Of a stretch of DNA of 50,436 nt, positions 25,048 to 33,542 are shown piece by piece. A program made the translations under genes and the position numbers. Each line of letters begins with the position of its first letter. Position 1 is the stretch's first letter. The notes under the pieces are model-generated. The model made no database searches, was not told the origin of the DNA, and worked only from the letters and a program-made list of their open reading frames with translations. The DNA comes from Candidatus Thiomargarita nelsonii (GTDB lineage Bacteria; Pseudomonadota; Gammaproteobacteria; Beggiatoales; Beggiatoaceae), in NCBI GenBank assembly GCA_000785145.2, contig JSZA02000039.1, positions 1-50,436 of the forward strand, written 5' to 3'.

Positions 25048-26091
25048 ATGGACATTATTTTTCATTTTTTATTAAACAGTTGGCAGTTGCTCAACATGAT
25101 GGCACCCTTTATTATCATTGGAGTGCTTGCAGCGGGATTTTTACATTTATTCATGCCGACAGATTTCGTCACAAAACACCTTGGCAATGATAATCTTTTT
25201 TCCGTCGTCAAAGCCGCCCTTTTTGGTGCCCCATTGCCCCTTTGCTCTTGTAGCGTGATACCTTTTGCTATTTCCCTGAAAAAATCAGGTGCCAGCAATG
25301 GCGCGGTATTAAGTTTTTTAATATCGACACCCATAACCGGTATTGACTCTATTATTGCGACTTACGGCGTATTTGGGTGGATTTTTACCTTGTTTAGAGT
25401 GATTTCTTCTGTGATCATTGCTATTTTGGCTGGCCTTTTTGCCCCCGCCACCCAACTTCAAAATTACAAACCACTTCACTCGACTAAACCCACAAAAAGC
25501 ATCAAAGCCTTTTTTGACCAATCTTTTAATGTAATATTTAAAGACATTGCCAAACCTTTTGCTTTTGGCATCGTGCTGGGTGGCTTAATGATGACACCGC
25601 AAGGCTTTGAAGGTTTTGTGAGCGAAAATGTGTTTTTGAGCTATTTGATAGTTTTGCTGATAGCACCGCCGCTTTACATTTGCGCGACAGGCTCCATCCC
25701 AATGGCAGCCGCTATGATTTTGGCTGGGTTTTCACCCGGCGCGGCCTTTATTTTGCTAACAGCGGGACCTGCAACCAGCACCGTCACTATGAGTGTTGTC
25801 TATAAATCTCTAGGCAAGACTTGTTTTATGATCTATTTTTTAACCATACTGGCGGGCAGTTTATTGTTCGGATTGATACTTGATGCGATATTTGAATTTA
25901 TTCAACTGGATTTGTCGGAAATTCTCACGATAAATGAAGAAGCCAACATTTTTTATACGGTTTCTTCAATACTTTTGGGCGGATTATTGGTTTACTATCT
26001 GATTGTCGTGCCAGTTAAAAATAAATTCGGTCAAAAGAAAACGACTTCTTGTGGTTGCTGTTCTGAGGAACCTGGCAAAATAAACGAATAA
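25048..26091 (+). CDS. SO_0444/ArsP-type metal efflux permease
   Basis: The 347-aa integral membrane protein has about eight to ten hydrophobic segments. It carries the permease-family motif GAPLPLCSCSVIP with Cys66/Cys68, the paired motif SFLISTPITGIDS, and a second-half motif GSIPMAAAMILAG. The C-terminal tail holds a CGCC cluster (Cys335, 337, 338). Relatives are described as Cu/Zn efflux (SO_0444) or organoarsenical (ArsP) permeases. Its position opposite the feo operon with shared Fur-like sites suggests metal homeostasis. The substrate is not determined by sequence. Confidence 0.85.
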   Translation: MDIIFHFLLNSWQLLNMMAPFIIIGVLAAGFLHLFMPTDFVTKHLGNDNLFSVVKAALFGAPLPLCSCSVIPFAISLKKSGASNGAVLSFLISTPITGIDSIIATYGVFGWIFTLFRVISSVIIAILAGLFAPATQLQNYKPLHSTKPTKSIKAFFDQSFNVIFKDIAKPFAFGIVLGGLMMTPQGFEGFVSENVFLSYLIVLLIAPPLYICATGSIPMAAAMILAGFSPGAAFILLTAGPATSTVTMSVVYKSLGKTCFMIYFLTILAGSLLFGLILDAIFEFIQLDLSEILTINEEANIFYTVSSILLGGLLVYYLIVVPVKNKFGQKKTTSCGCCSEEPGKINE

Positions 26092-26107
26092 AACCTGCGT
26101 TTTTAAT

Positions 26108-26131
26108 AAGCCGGGGCGGGACCACCGGCTT
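26108..26131 (+). terminator. Hairpin after permease
   Basis: AAGCCGG and CCGGCTT flank a 10-base loop, 17 bases after the permease stop. No T-run follows, so termination is only possible. Confidence 0.4.
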
Positions 26132-26253
26132 CGTACAAAGCTATAAAACATGATGGCAGATGGATTTTGTGTGGGGTTGAAAATTTGAACCGATATTTAT
26201 ATTATTTAATACCAATCACATCAATCAACAATTTGGAGCGTTTTTTTTATATA

Positions 26254-27333
26254 ATGAAAAATATAGATAATGACATCATTGAAACCGACGCAGATAGTGA
26301 AGACGAGAGTGGCGGATTATATCCTTATGATCCAACTGAAGAGGATATTGATATTAGACAAGAACCTCACACGGTTTTTGAATTGATGAGAAAATATGAT
26401 CAAAAAAGATTAATTATTAATCCTGAATTTCAGCGCAATCTGGTTTGGAAACCGGAGCAAAAAAGTAAATTTATTGAATCGATCATTTTGAATTTTCCAT
26501 TACCACCCTTTTATGTCAATCAAACCAAGGAAGGGAAATATATTGTTGTGGATGGTTTACAGCGTACTTCGACTTTACATGAATTTGTTAATGATAAATT
26601 CGAGTTAAATGGCTTAGAAGCATTACCTAAACTCAATGGCTATAATTTCTCAGAACTGATAACGTTGACTGGGGATTACCAAACGAGAATTGAGGACAAA
26701 AAGCTCAGTTTGTATGTGATAAAGCCTTCGGTACCCATTCAAGTGGTTTATGATATTTTTAGCCGGATTAACACCGGTGGCACGATGTTGAACCGTCAAG
26801 AGGTTCGGAATTGTATATTTATTGGTCAAGCGACTAAATTGCTAAAAGAATTGTCTGAAGAGGAATACTTTAGAAAAGCCATTGATAATGGAGTTTCTCC
26901 CAAGCGCATGAAAGATAGAGAGGTTGTGTTACGTTATTTGGCATTTAAAATTATTGATGATACAACAAATTATCATGATGATATGAGTATTTTTGTAGAA
27001 AACGCCCTGAGAAAAATTAATTTGATGCCAGACACAGAAATAGAAGAACTTAAAGCCGATTTTAAACGAGTGATGACACTGACGTTTGAATTTTTTGGTC
27101 AAAACAATTTCCGTTTACCAAGCAATCAAACCAGAGGTAAAATCAATACTTCTATATTAGAATCAGTTTGTTACTTTTTCTCGGTCAAGATCGATTCATT
27201 TTTGAAAAAAAATAAGCAACGCATTAAAAGAAATTTTAAGCAATTGCTCAAAAACAAAAGCTATTTAGACGCAGTGCGTTTTTCGACTGGCAACAAAACA
27301 AACGTCATTAACCGATTTAAACTGGCACAATAA
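26254..27333 (+). CDS. DUF262 domain protein
   Basis: The 359-aa product has the ParB/GmrS-like DUF262 pattern: INPEFQRNLVWK with Arg61, a ParB-like SIILNFPLPPFYV, and VVDGLQRTSTLHEF with Asp100 and Arg104 (family DGQQR). The C-terminal half is helical, and no HNH (DUF1524) motif is visible. DUF262 proteins occur in type IV restriction (GmrSD, BrxU) and other defence operons. The ATG at 26254 is chosen over upstream starts because the acidic leader MKNIDNDIIETDADSEDES looks genuine. It is first in a run with the broken ATPase and two small ORFs. Confidence 0.85.
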   Translation: MKNIDNDIIETDADSEDESGGLYPYDPTEEDIDIRQEPHTVFELMRKYDQKRLIINPEFQRNLVWKPEQKSKFIESIILNFPLPPFYVNQTKEGKYIVVDGLQRTSTLHEFVNDKFELNGLEALPKLNGYNFSELITLTGDYQTRIEDKKLSLYVIKPSVPIQVVYDIFSRINTGGTMLNRQEVRNCIFIGQATKLLKELSEEEYFRKAIDNGVSPKRMKDREVVLRYLAFKIIDDTTNYHDDMSIFVENALRKINLMPDTEIEELKADFKRVMTLTFEFFGQNNFRLPSNQTRGKINTSILESVCYFFSVKIDSFLKKNKQRIKRNFKQLLKNKSYLDAVRFSTGNKTNVINRFKLAQ

Positions 27334-27609
27334 ATTTTAGGAGAGGGCTGTGAGACATGTTGACACAAATAAAATTAACTAACTTCAAATGTTTCAAAGA
27401 GGAAACCTCTTTTCCTTTAAGCCAGTTAAATTTGCTGACTGGCATTAATGGACGGGGTAAATCTACCTTGCTGCAATCTTTATTGTTGATGCGGCAATCT
27501 ATTGAACATAATGAAAGGACAACGCAGATTTTGTTGAATGGAACTTGTGTTAATTTGGGTAATTTTAATGATATTAGAAATAGTAATACCTCAAAAAATG
27601 AGTCTATTA

Positions 27610-27735
27610 AGTAATGAACCATAAATTATCGGATATTTTGGAGTCCAAAGCTTTAGCTTTGGACTGTTGTTTTTTCTCACATCCAAAGCTAAAGCTTTGG
27701 ATTCCAAAAGACTGGAAAACTTATGGTTCAGTACT
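27610..27735. mobile_element. 126-bp MITE flanked by TA
   Basis: The ends AGTAATGAACCATAAAT (left) and TTATGGTTCAGTACT (right) are inverted repeats flanked by TA on both sides, as expected for Tc1/mariner-IS630-type insertion. Inside are two facing copies of repeat A (27636-27665, 27681-27709). Removing the element with one TA restores the ATPase reading frame as ESI-TFEYDF. This is strong evidence that it is a true insertion. Confidence 0.88.
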
Positions 27736-28294
27736 TACGTTTGAATACGATTTCAGTTATCAAGAAAAGCTTAAGTATTATCTCACTGAAAACTTAACCA
27801 GATTCCCCAATGTGGGTGTCAAAGGCGAATTGACAGCCAACGTACTTTATAAAAAGAAAGACGATTTGATCAATGACAAGCTATGTCTTGGAGAAGACGC
27901 TAAAACCTTAATTACCCAAACCGAAGCCTGGCTCAACGAAATTTTTGACGGTGCCAAAGTTGAAATTCCCCATTCTGACACGAATATACTGGCACTTTTT
28001 CTCAATACCAGTGCCTCAAGGGATCGTTTTAAACCGATTAATGTTGGTTTTGGATACACTTATATTTTGCCAATTATTGTATCAGGGCTCATTGCCCATT
28101 TACACCCCAAAGCACAATCCCGACTCACTCAATTTTTGGCGAAAGTCAGTCGTTGTGGGGTTGATAACAGTTTAATATTATATTGACAAATATTGACAAT
28201 AAAAGAATTTTATTCCTATTGACTCGCCCTAATTTTAGGTGTATAATTCCATTTTTTTTGAATTTGAGTTGTGATTCCCAAGAGGAATTATCTA

Positions 28295-29380
28295 ATGGAA
28301 ATCAGACTGAGTCACAAGATATGTTTAGACCCAACTTATAAACAAGAACAATATTTCAGACAAGCTTGTGGAATTGCACGCTTCACTTGGAATTGGGCAT
28401 TGGCAAAATGGAAAAGTCAATATTTCGAGGGTTTCAAACCATCAGCTTTTGAACTTAAAAAACAATTTAATGCGGTTAAACCTATTGAATTCCCTTGGAT
28501 GTACGAGGTGACTAAGTACGCCAGTCAACAGCCGTTTATCTATTTACAAGCGGCATTTCATCGTTTTTTTCAAGGAACATCCCGTTATCCACAATTTAAA
28601 AAAAAGGGGCATCATGACAGCTTTTATATTGGTAATGACCACATTAAGCTTGATGGTAAACGCATTAAGCTTCCAAAGCTTGGTTGGGTAAAGATGCGAG
28701 AGGGATTACGTTTCTCTGGAAAGGTAATCAGTGCAACTGTATCGCGTGTTGCAAATAAGTGGTTCGTTAGTTTAAATGTTGAATTAAGTCAAAATCATAA
28801 GTCAGGCGATAGCCAAGCTGGCGTAGGGGTTGACTTAGGCATTAAGAAACTGGCAACGTTATCAAACGGCGAAACATTTGAAGCACCAAAACCACTTAAA
28901 CACTTTATCAAGAAGCTAAAGCGCCTACAACGTTCCTTGTCCCGCCGAGTAAAAAATTCACAAAACCGACAAAAAGTCAAGCAAACAATAGCTTCTCTAC
29001 ATGCTAAGATAACCAATATACGGAAAGATTCACTTCACAAACTCACTTCACATTTGACGGTTCATTTTGCTGAAATTGTTATTGAAGATTTGAATGTTAA
29101 AGGCATGTTGTCGAATCACAAGCTAAGTCGTGCCATTGCTGATATTGGTTTTTATGAATTTCGGCGACAACTTGAATATAAATCAAAATACAAAGGTAAT
29201 TACTTATTAATAGCTGATCGCTGGTTTCCTTCTTCCAAAAACTGTTCAAACTGTGGGCAGAAGAAAGAAGAACTAAAGTTATCTGAGCGTGTTTTCCATT
29301 GCTCCGCTTGTGGTTATGAAAAAGATAGAGATTTGAATGCGGCTATTAATTTAAAAAAACTTTTATACCAATCAGGTTGA
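28295..29380 (+). CDS. tnpB: RNA-guided endonuclease TnpB (IS605 OrfB)
   Basis: The 361-aa product begins MEIRLSHKICLDPTYKQEQYF in the ordinary TnpB way, after AGAGGA. All RuvC acids are visible: Asp180 in GVDLGIKK, Glu264 in IVIEDLNV and Asp346 in KDRDLNAA. The zinc ribbon CSNCG...CSACG is complete. It is therefore expected to be an active, RNA-guided nuclease. The guide RNA would come from the 3' end and downstream flank. The upstream GTG at 28271 is less likely as a start. Confidence 0.93.
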   Translation: MEIRLSHKICLDPTYKQEQYFRQACGIARFTWNWALAKWKSQYFEGFKPSAFELKKQFNAVKPIEFPWMYEVTKYASQQPFIYLQAAFHRFFQGTSRYPQFKKKGHHDSFYIGNDHIKLDGKRIKLPKLGWVKMREGLRFSGKVISATVSRVANKWFVSLNVELSQNHKSGDSQAGVGVDLGIKKLATLSNGETFEAPKPLKHFIKKLKRLQRSLSRRVKNSQNRQKVKQTIASLHAKITNIRKDSLHKLTSHLTVHFAEIVIEDLNVKGMLSNHKLSRAIADIGFYEFRRQLEYKSKYKGNYLLIADRWFPSSKNCSNCGQKKEELKLSERVFHCSACGYEKDRDLNAAINLKKLLYQSG

Positions 29381-29520
29381 TACTGAGTTAAAATACCGGG
29401 AGTTCCTCGGAAATCAACGTCTGCGGACAAGACGGCTCTGTTTCTGGATTTCCAGAAGCAACCAGCTTGGCTGAAGCAGAAACCGAACCGTGGTGATATT
29501 TGTCCACAAATCGGAGAACG
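29381..29520 (+). ncRNA. Candidate omega-RNA region of tnpB
   Basis: The non-coding right end between the tnpB stop and the host junction is where TnpB guide RNAs lie in IS605 elements. It contains several potential stems (TCTGGATTTCCAGAAGC, GCTTGGCTGAAGC, ATTTGTCCACAAAT). By family rule, host bases from 29521 onward would be the guide. This is inferred from position and was not shown by folding. Confidence 0.45.
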
Positions 29521-29750
29521 GTACAAGTTTTTATTGAATCGCATAGTGAACATATTTTGAATGCCTTACGACTAGCGGTATTAAAACAAATTGTGACATC
29601 TACCGATTTGAGCATATTGTATTTTCAACCAAATAGCGTGATACAAATTCCTGTCAAATCTGATGGAGAGTTGGAAGTTTGGCCAGAAGATTTTTTTGAT
29701 CAAGAAGAAATTGATTTAGCAAACATGTTCAAATTACGCAGACAAAAGCG

Positions 29751-29858
29751 ATGATGATTGAATTTTACTTATTAAATTATTCGTTTAAATCTCAACCCGA
29801 TCTAAAAATAGACGAGCTAGAAAAAAAGATAGAATCTTTATTTGAGGATTATAAATGA
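29751..29858 (+). CDS. Small ORF of 35 aa after the ATPase
   Basis: MMIEFYLLNYSFKSQPDLKI continues to IESLFEDYK. It overlaps the ATPase stop (ATGATGA) and its own stop overlaps the next ATG (ATGA). The tight coupling supports a real gene. The function is unknown. Confidence 0.5.
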   Translation: MMIEFYLLNYSFKSQPDLKIDELEKKIESLFEDYK

Positions 29859-30055
29859 CTTATGAATTTATTAATGATTCTAATGCCAAAGAGCAGGTTT
29901 GCTGTGAACCTCATTTAAAACTAGGACAAAGTGATGAGAGTGGAGACAATCATTATTACTTTAACCGTATCTATTTCCATGAAGGCAAAGAGAATATTGC
30001 TAATGGAAAAATTTTAATTGGTCATATTGGTGGACACATTAAATTTAATAAATAG
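29855..30055 (+). CDS. Small hypothetical protein in the DUF262 operon
   Basis: This 66-aa protein (MTYEFINDSNAKEQVCC...) has GAGG 8 bases before an ATG that overlaps the previous stop. It has no known motif. It is the last gene of the DUF262-ATPase-small-small series, and the chain of 4-nt overlaps suggests these four belonged to one operon before the ATPase was broken. Confidence 0.55.
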   Translation: MTYEFINDSNAKEQVCCEPHLKLGQSDESGDNHYYFNRIYFHEGKENIANGKILIGHIGGHIKFNK

Positions 30056-30100
30056 CCCTTTACATATAACCGAGATTTCGTACACTGAACTAAATAACAG

Positions 30101-31300
30101 ATGCAAAAATTAAATTTCCCCAAAACCCGCGACGCTATCCAAGCTTTTGACTTCAAGTCATTATTTATTAACGAACTAGGCTGGAATAATCCCAGTTCCA
30201 ACCTCAACATCAACGACGCTCAGGCAAAACCAATTGCTGAACTCGGTGGTATTACTGTGTTTGAAATCACCGCCGAAAATTTACAAAATTCCCAACAACG
30301 CGCCGATATTCATAAACAAATCTCCACTATTCATCATGAAAACCTACTTATTTTCATAGACAAACGTCCAAAGCCGACTAAAAGCATTTGGTATTGGCAT
30401 AGCGACAAACAACCGCGTGAGCATTATTATTTTCAAGGACAGCCCGGTGACTTATTTATCAGCAAATTATCCGCCCTATTTGTCGATATGGCTGAGCTTG
30501 AAGACAACGACGGTGATTTATCGGTTGTACAAGTCTCTCAAAAACTCAAAGAGGCTCTTGATGTCGAAACCGTTACCAAGAAATTTTATCAAGATTTTCA
30601 AACACAACATCTCGACTTTTTAGAATTAATTAAAGGCATAGACGATGAACGAGATCGCCGTTGGTATGCCTCAATATTACTTAACCGTTTAATGTTTATC
30701 TTGTTTTTGCAAAAAAAGGGCTTTTTAGATCAGAGCAATATGAATTATTTGCCCGATAAATTAGCCCAAAGCCAACAACGCGGTGCGGATTGTTTTTATC
30801 GGGAATTTTTATCGAAACTCTTTTTTGAGGGATTTGCCAAACCTAAAGAGCAACGTTCTCCAGAAACCAATGCCCTATTGGGAGATATTCGCTATTTAAA
30901 TGGCGGACTTTTTTTGCCGCATCAGATTGAATCTCAGTATAAAATTCAAATTACCGATAAAGCTTTTAGCAACTTATTTGAACTATTTGGCCGTTATTCG
31001 TGGAGTTTAAACGATACACCCGGTGGCGCGGATAATGAAATTAATCCCGATGTATTAGGCTATATCTTTGAAAAGTACATCAATCAAAAACAATTTGGGG
31101 CTTATTATACGCGGACTGAAATCACCGAATATCTCTGTGAACAAACCTTACACCAGTTGATTTTACAAAAAATCAATCATGCCGAAATTCCGGGTAGTTT
31201 ACCGGCGCGTAATTTCGAGACTGTGCCAGAATTATTGATGAATTTAGAGGCTAACTTGTGTCACGAGTTACTCCAAAAGGTATTGCCTAAATTGAGTTGA
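30101..31300 (+). pseudogene. Type IIG-like restriction-methylase, N-terminal part (nonsense-truncated)
   Basis: The 399 codons contain an N-terminal nuclease-like region (AELGGITVFEITAE, LLIFIDKRPKP) and the helical connector INPDVLGYIFEKYIN-FGAYYTRTEI typical of class I methylase-restriction fusions. A TGA at 31298 stops the frame directly before methylase motif I. The same frame continues at once with LDPACGSGAFLIAMMK. A single nonsense mutation, or stop readthrough, therefore separates the two parts. Confidence 0.85.
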
Positions 31301-33007
31301 CTCGATCCAGCCTGTGGCTCAGGTGCTTTTTTGATTGCCATGATGAAAACCCTGATCAATATTTATTGGGCAATCATTGGACGTATTCCGTTTTTGAAAG
31401 ATAGGGCATTGAAAAGATGGTTAACAGAGATTGAGCACGAACACGCTAATTTATCCTATTTCATCAAAAAGCAGATTATCACCAATAATCTATTTGGCGT
31501 GGACATCATGGAAGAAGCCACAGAAATCGCTAGATTGCGGTTATTTTTAGCTTTAGTCGCGTCTGCGGAAACTGTGGACGAATTAGAGCCGCTGCCGAAT
31601 ATTGATTTTAATATTTTAGCGGGTAATTCTTTGCTTGGTTTAATGCAGGTTGAGGCACAGGAGTTTGATAACAAACAGGATGATTTATTCCGCAAATCCT
31701 ATTCACAAATTTTATCCGAAAAAAATGCCATGATTCGCGCTTATCGGGATGCCACCACTTACGCTGAAGATTTACAAAAACTCCGTGATGACATCGACGC
31801 GCATAAGCAACAAGCTAAATCGGTGTTAGATGAAATTTTGTTGGATGAATTTAATCGCCTCAAAATCAAATTTGAGCAGGCGACTTGGGATGACAAGAAA
31901 AATAAGGCTGGTAAATCGGTTTGGCGTTCCCTCCAATTGACAGATTTTGCGGATTTGCATTTATTTCATTGGGGCTATGAATTTGATGAAATCTTGAATT
32001 TAAAGGGTGGCTTTGATGCGATTATCACCAATCCACCGTGGGAAGTTTTTCAAACAGACGAGAAAGAGTTTTTTGGAAAATACAGTGACATTATCACCAA
32101 GAAAAAAATGAGCATCACAGAGTTTACTAAAAAACGTAATGAATTTTTAAAAGACTCTGAAATTCAAAACGCATGGCTAAAGTATTCTAGCCAATTTCCT
32201 CATCAAAACTCATATTTTAAAAAGGCATCGCAATATAAAAATCAAACTTCTATTGTTAAGGGTAAAAAAGTACCCAGCAAAAATAATTTATTCAAACTCT
32301 TTATAGAGCAATGCTTTAATCTACTATGTGCTGGTGGTAGATGTGGAATTATTTTGCCTACCAGTATTTACATTGATGCTGGAAATAAACAACTGCGAGA
32401 AATGTTATTTTATCATGCCAAGATAGATGCGTTATTTGGCATCTCCAATGAAAGGTTTATTTTTGAAGGCATCGATCATCGTTTTAAACTGTGCATATTA
32501 ACATGGGAAAAAGGCGGTAAAACGGATTCGTTTATGTCAGCCTTTCGCATGGATCCGCGTGAGGCTATTAAACCCAGTAATCTGCTAACATTCCTCAATA
32601 ATAAAAAAGAACAAGTTGAAATAAGCATCGATCTTATTCACCGCCTATCACCTGACTATCTTTCAGTTATGGAAATCAAAACTGAAATTGATGTCAAAAT
32701 TATTGAAAAAATGTCCGTATTTCCTCGAATTGATGAAATCATGCCTGATGAATGGAATTTACGTTTTTCAACTGAATTTGATAAAACAGCAACCAAAGGT
32801 TTATTTGAAAACTCACGAACCGATAAAAATATTCCGCTCTATAATGGTGGGATGATTCATCATTTTACTCATCAATTTGCACAAGCAAAGTATTATATTG
32901 ATGCCAAAAATGGACGTAAATTGCTGACTAAAAAAATGGGAAACTCTGAGCAAAATTGTGCTTGTGATGATTACCGTTTTATCACGCATAAGTTCACAAA
33001 CCAATGA
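31301..33007 (+). pseudogene. Type IIG-like restriction-methylase, methylase part
   Basis: The frame continues from the TGA. The first ATG available is 31331, which would already be past motif I (DPACGSGAF at about 31304-31330), so re-initiation would not give a working methylase. Motif IV, NPPWEVF, lies near 32029, and GRCGIILPTSIY and IFEGIDHRFKLCILTWEKGG follow. The frame is lost near 32975, where the sequence continues in another frame (SSQTNERTLICSIVPKN). Confidence 0.85.
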
Positions 33008-33494
33008 AAGAACATTAATTTGTTCTATTGTGCCAAAAAATTGTTTTTGTGATAATTCGGTAAATTATGCTATATCAGGCAGTTACTCGAAAAATGAATG
33101 ACTCTTTATATGTGCGTTTTTTTGTTCTTTTGTATTAGATTATCAGGTAAGAAGTCGATTAAATAGCAATGTTACAATTGGGTTAATTAATCAACTTCCC
33201 GTTCCCCGCCTAACCGAAAAAGACTCCGCCTTCACCCCCATCGTCACTCGCGCCGCCAAACTCATCTGCACCACCCCAGAATTTGACGATTTAGCCAAAG
33301 AAGTTGGTTTAGGTTCCCACAAAAACGGCGTGACTCATCTTGATGAACGTGCCCAAATTCGCGCTGAATTGGATGGCATGGTAGCGCATTTATATGGCTT
33401 GACTTATGGGGAGTTTGAGCATATATTGGGGAAGTTTCCGATTGTTAAGGATGAAGTTAAGGAGGCGGCTTTGGGGGCTTATCAAAATATCTGA
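33008..33494 (+). pseudogene. Restriction-methylase C-terminal remnant
   Basis: Parts in shifted frames continue the family C-terminus: LICSIVPKNCFCDN near 33020-33055, then, after more damage, LPVPRLTEKDSAF, RAAKLICTTPEFDDLAKE and HLDERAQIRAELDGMVAHLYGL to a TGA at 33492. LPVPRLTE and AELDGMVAHLYGL are usual in this enzyme family. The gene has at least one stop and one or two frameshifts. Confidence 0.8.
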
Positions 33495-33542
33495 CTTAGA
33501 CAAATTACCTTGAAAATAATATTATTAAAGGATATATAATTC

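Larger units (their letters stand above)
28166..29520 (+). mobile_element. IS200/IS605-type element carrying only tnpB
   Basis: The left junction follows TTGAT (28161-28165), a target sequence known for IS605-family elements such as ISDra2. The left end holds a small hairpin (AATAAAA-GAA-TTTTATT). The right end, after tnpB, is about 140 bases rich in stems (for instance ATTTGT-CC-ACAAAT near 29502). ATPase coding resumes at 29521. No tnpA is present, so mobility would need a helper. Exact ends are inferred from where the host gene resumes. Confidence 0.75.
27357..29754 (+). pseudogene. AAA ATPase (DUF3696-type) gene, multiply disrupted
   Basis: The start MLTQIKLTNFKCF is followed by the Walker A GINGRGKST in codons 27357-27614. 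A 126-base MITE then breaks the frame. The middle part (27738-28160) reads LTFEYDFSYQ ... NVGFGYTYILPIIVSGLIA, joined directly to HLHPKAQSRL. The Walker B segment (family: IVENPEA) is missing, apparently by an in-frame deletion. A TnpB element (28166-29520) follows, and the end (29521-29754) reads VQVFIESHSEHILN and on to a TGA. An intact relative would be an SMC-like ATPase working with the DUF262 partner. This copy cannot be functional. Confidence 0.88.
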
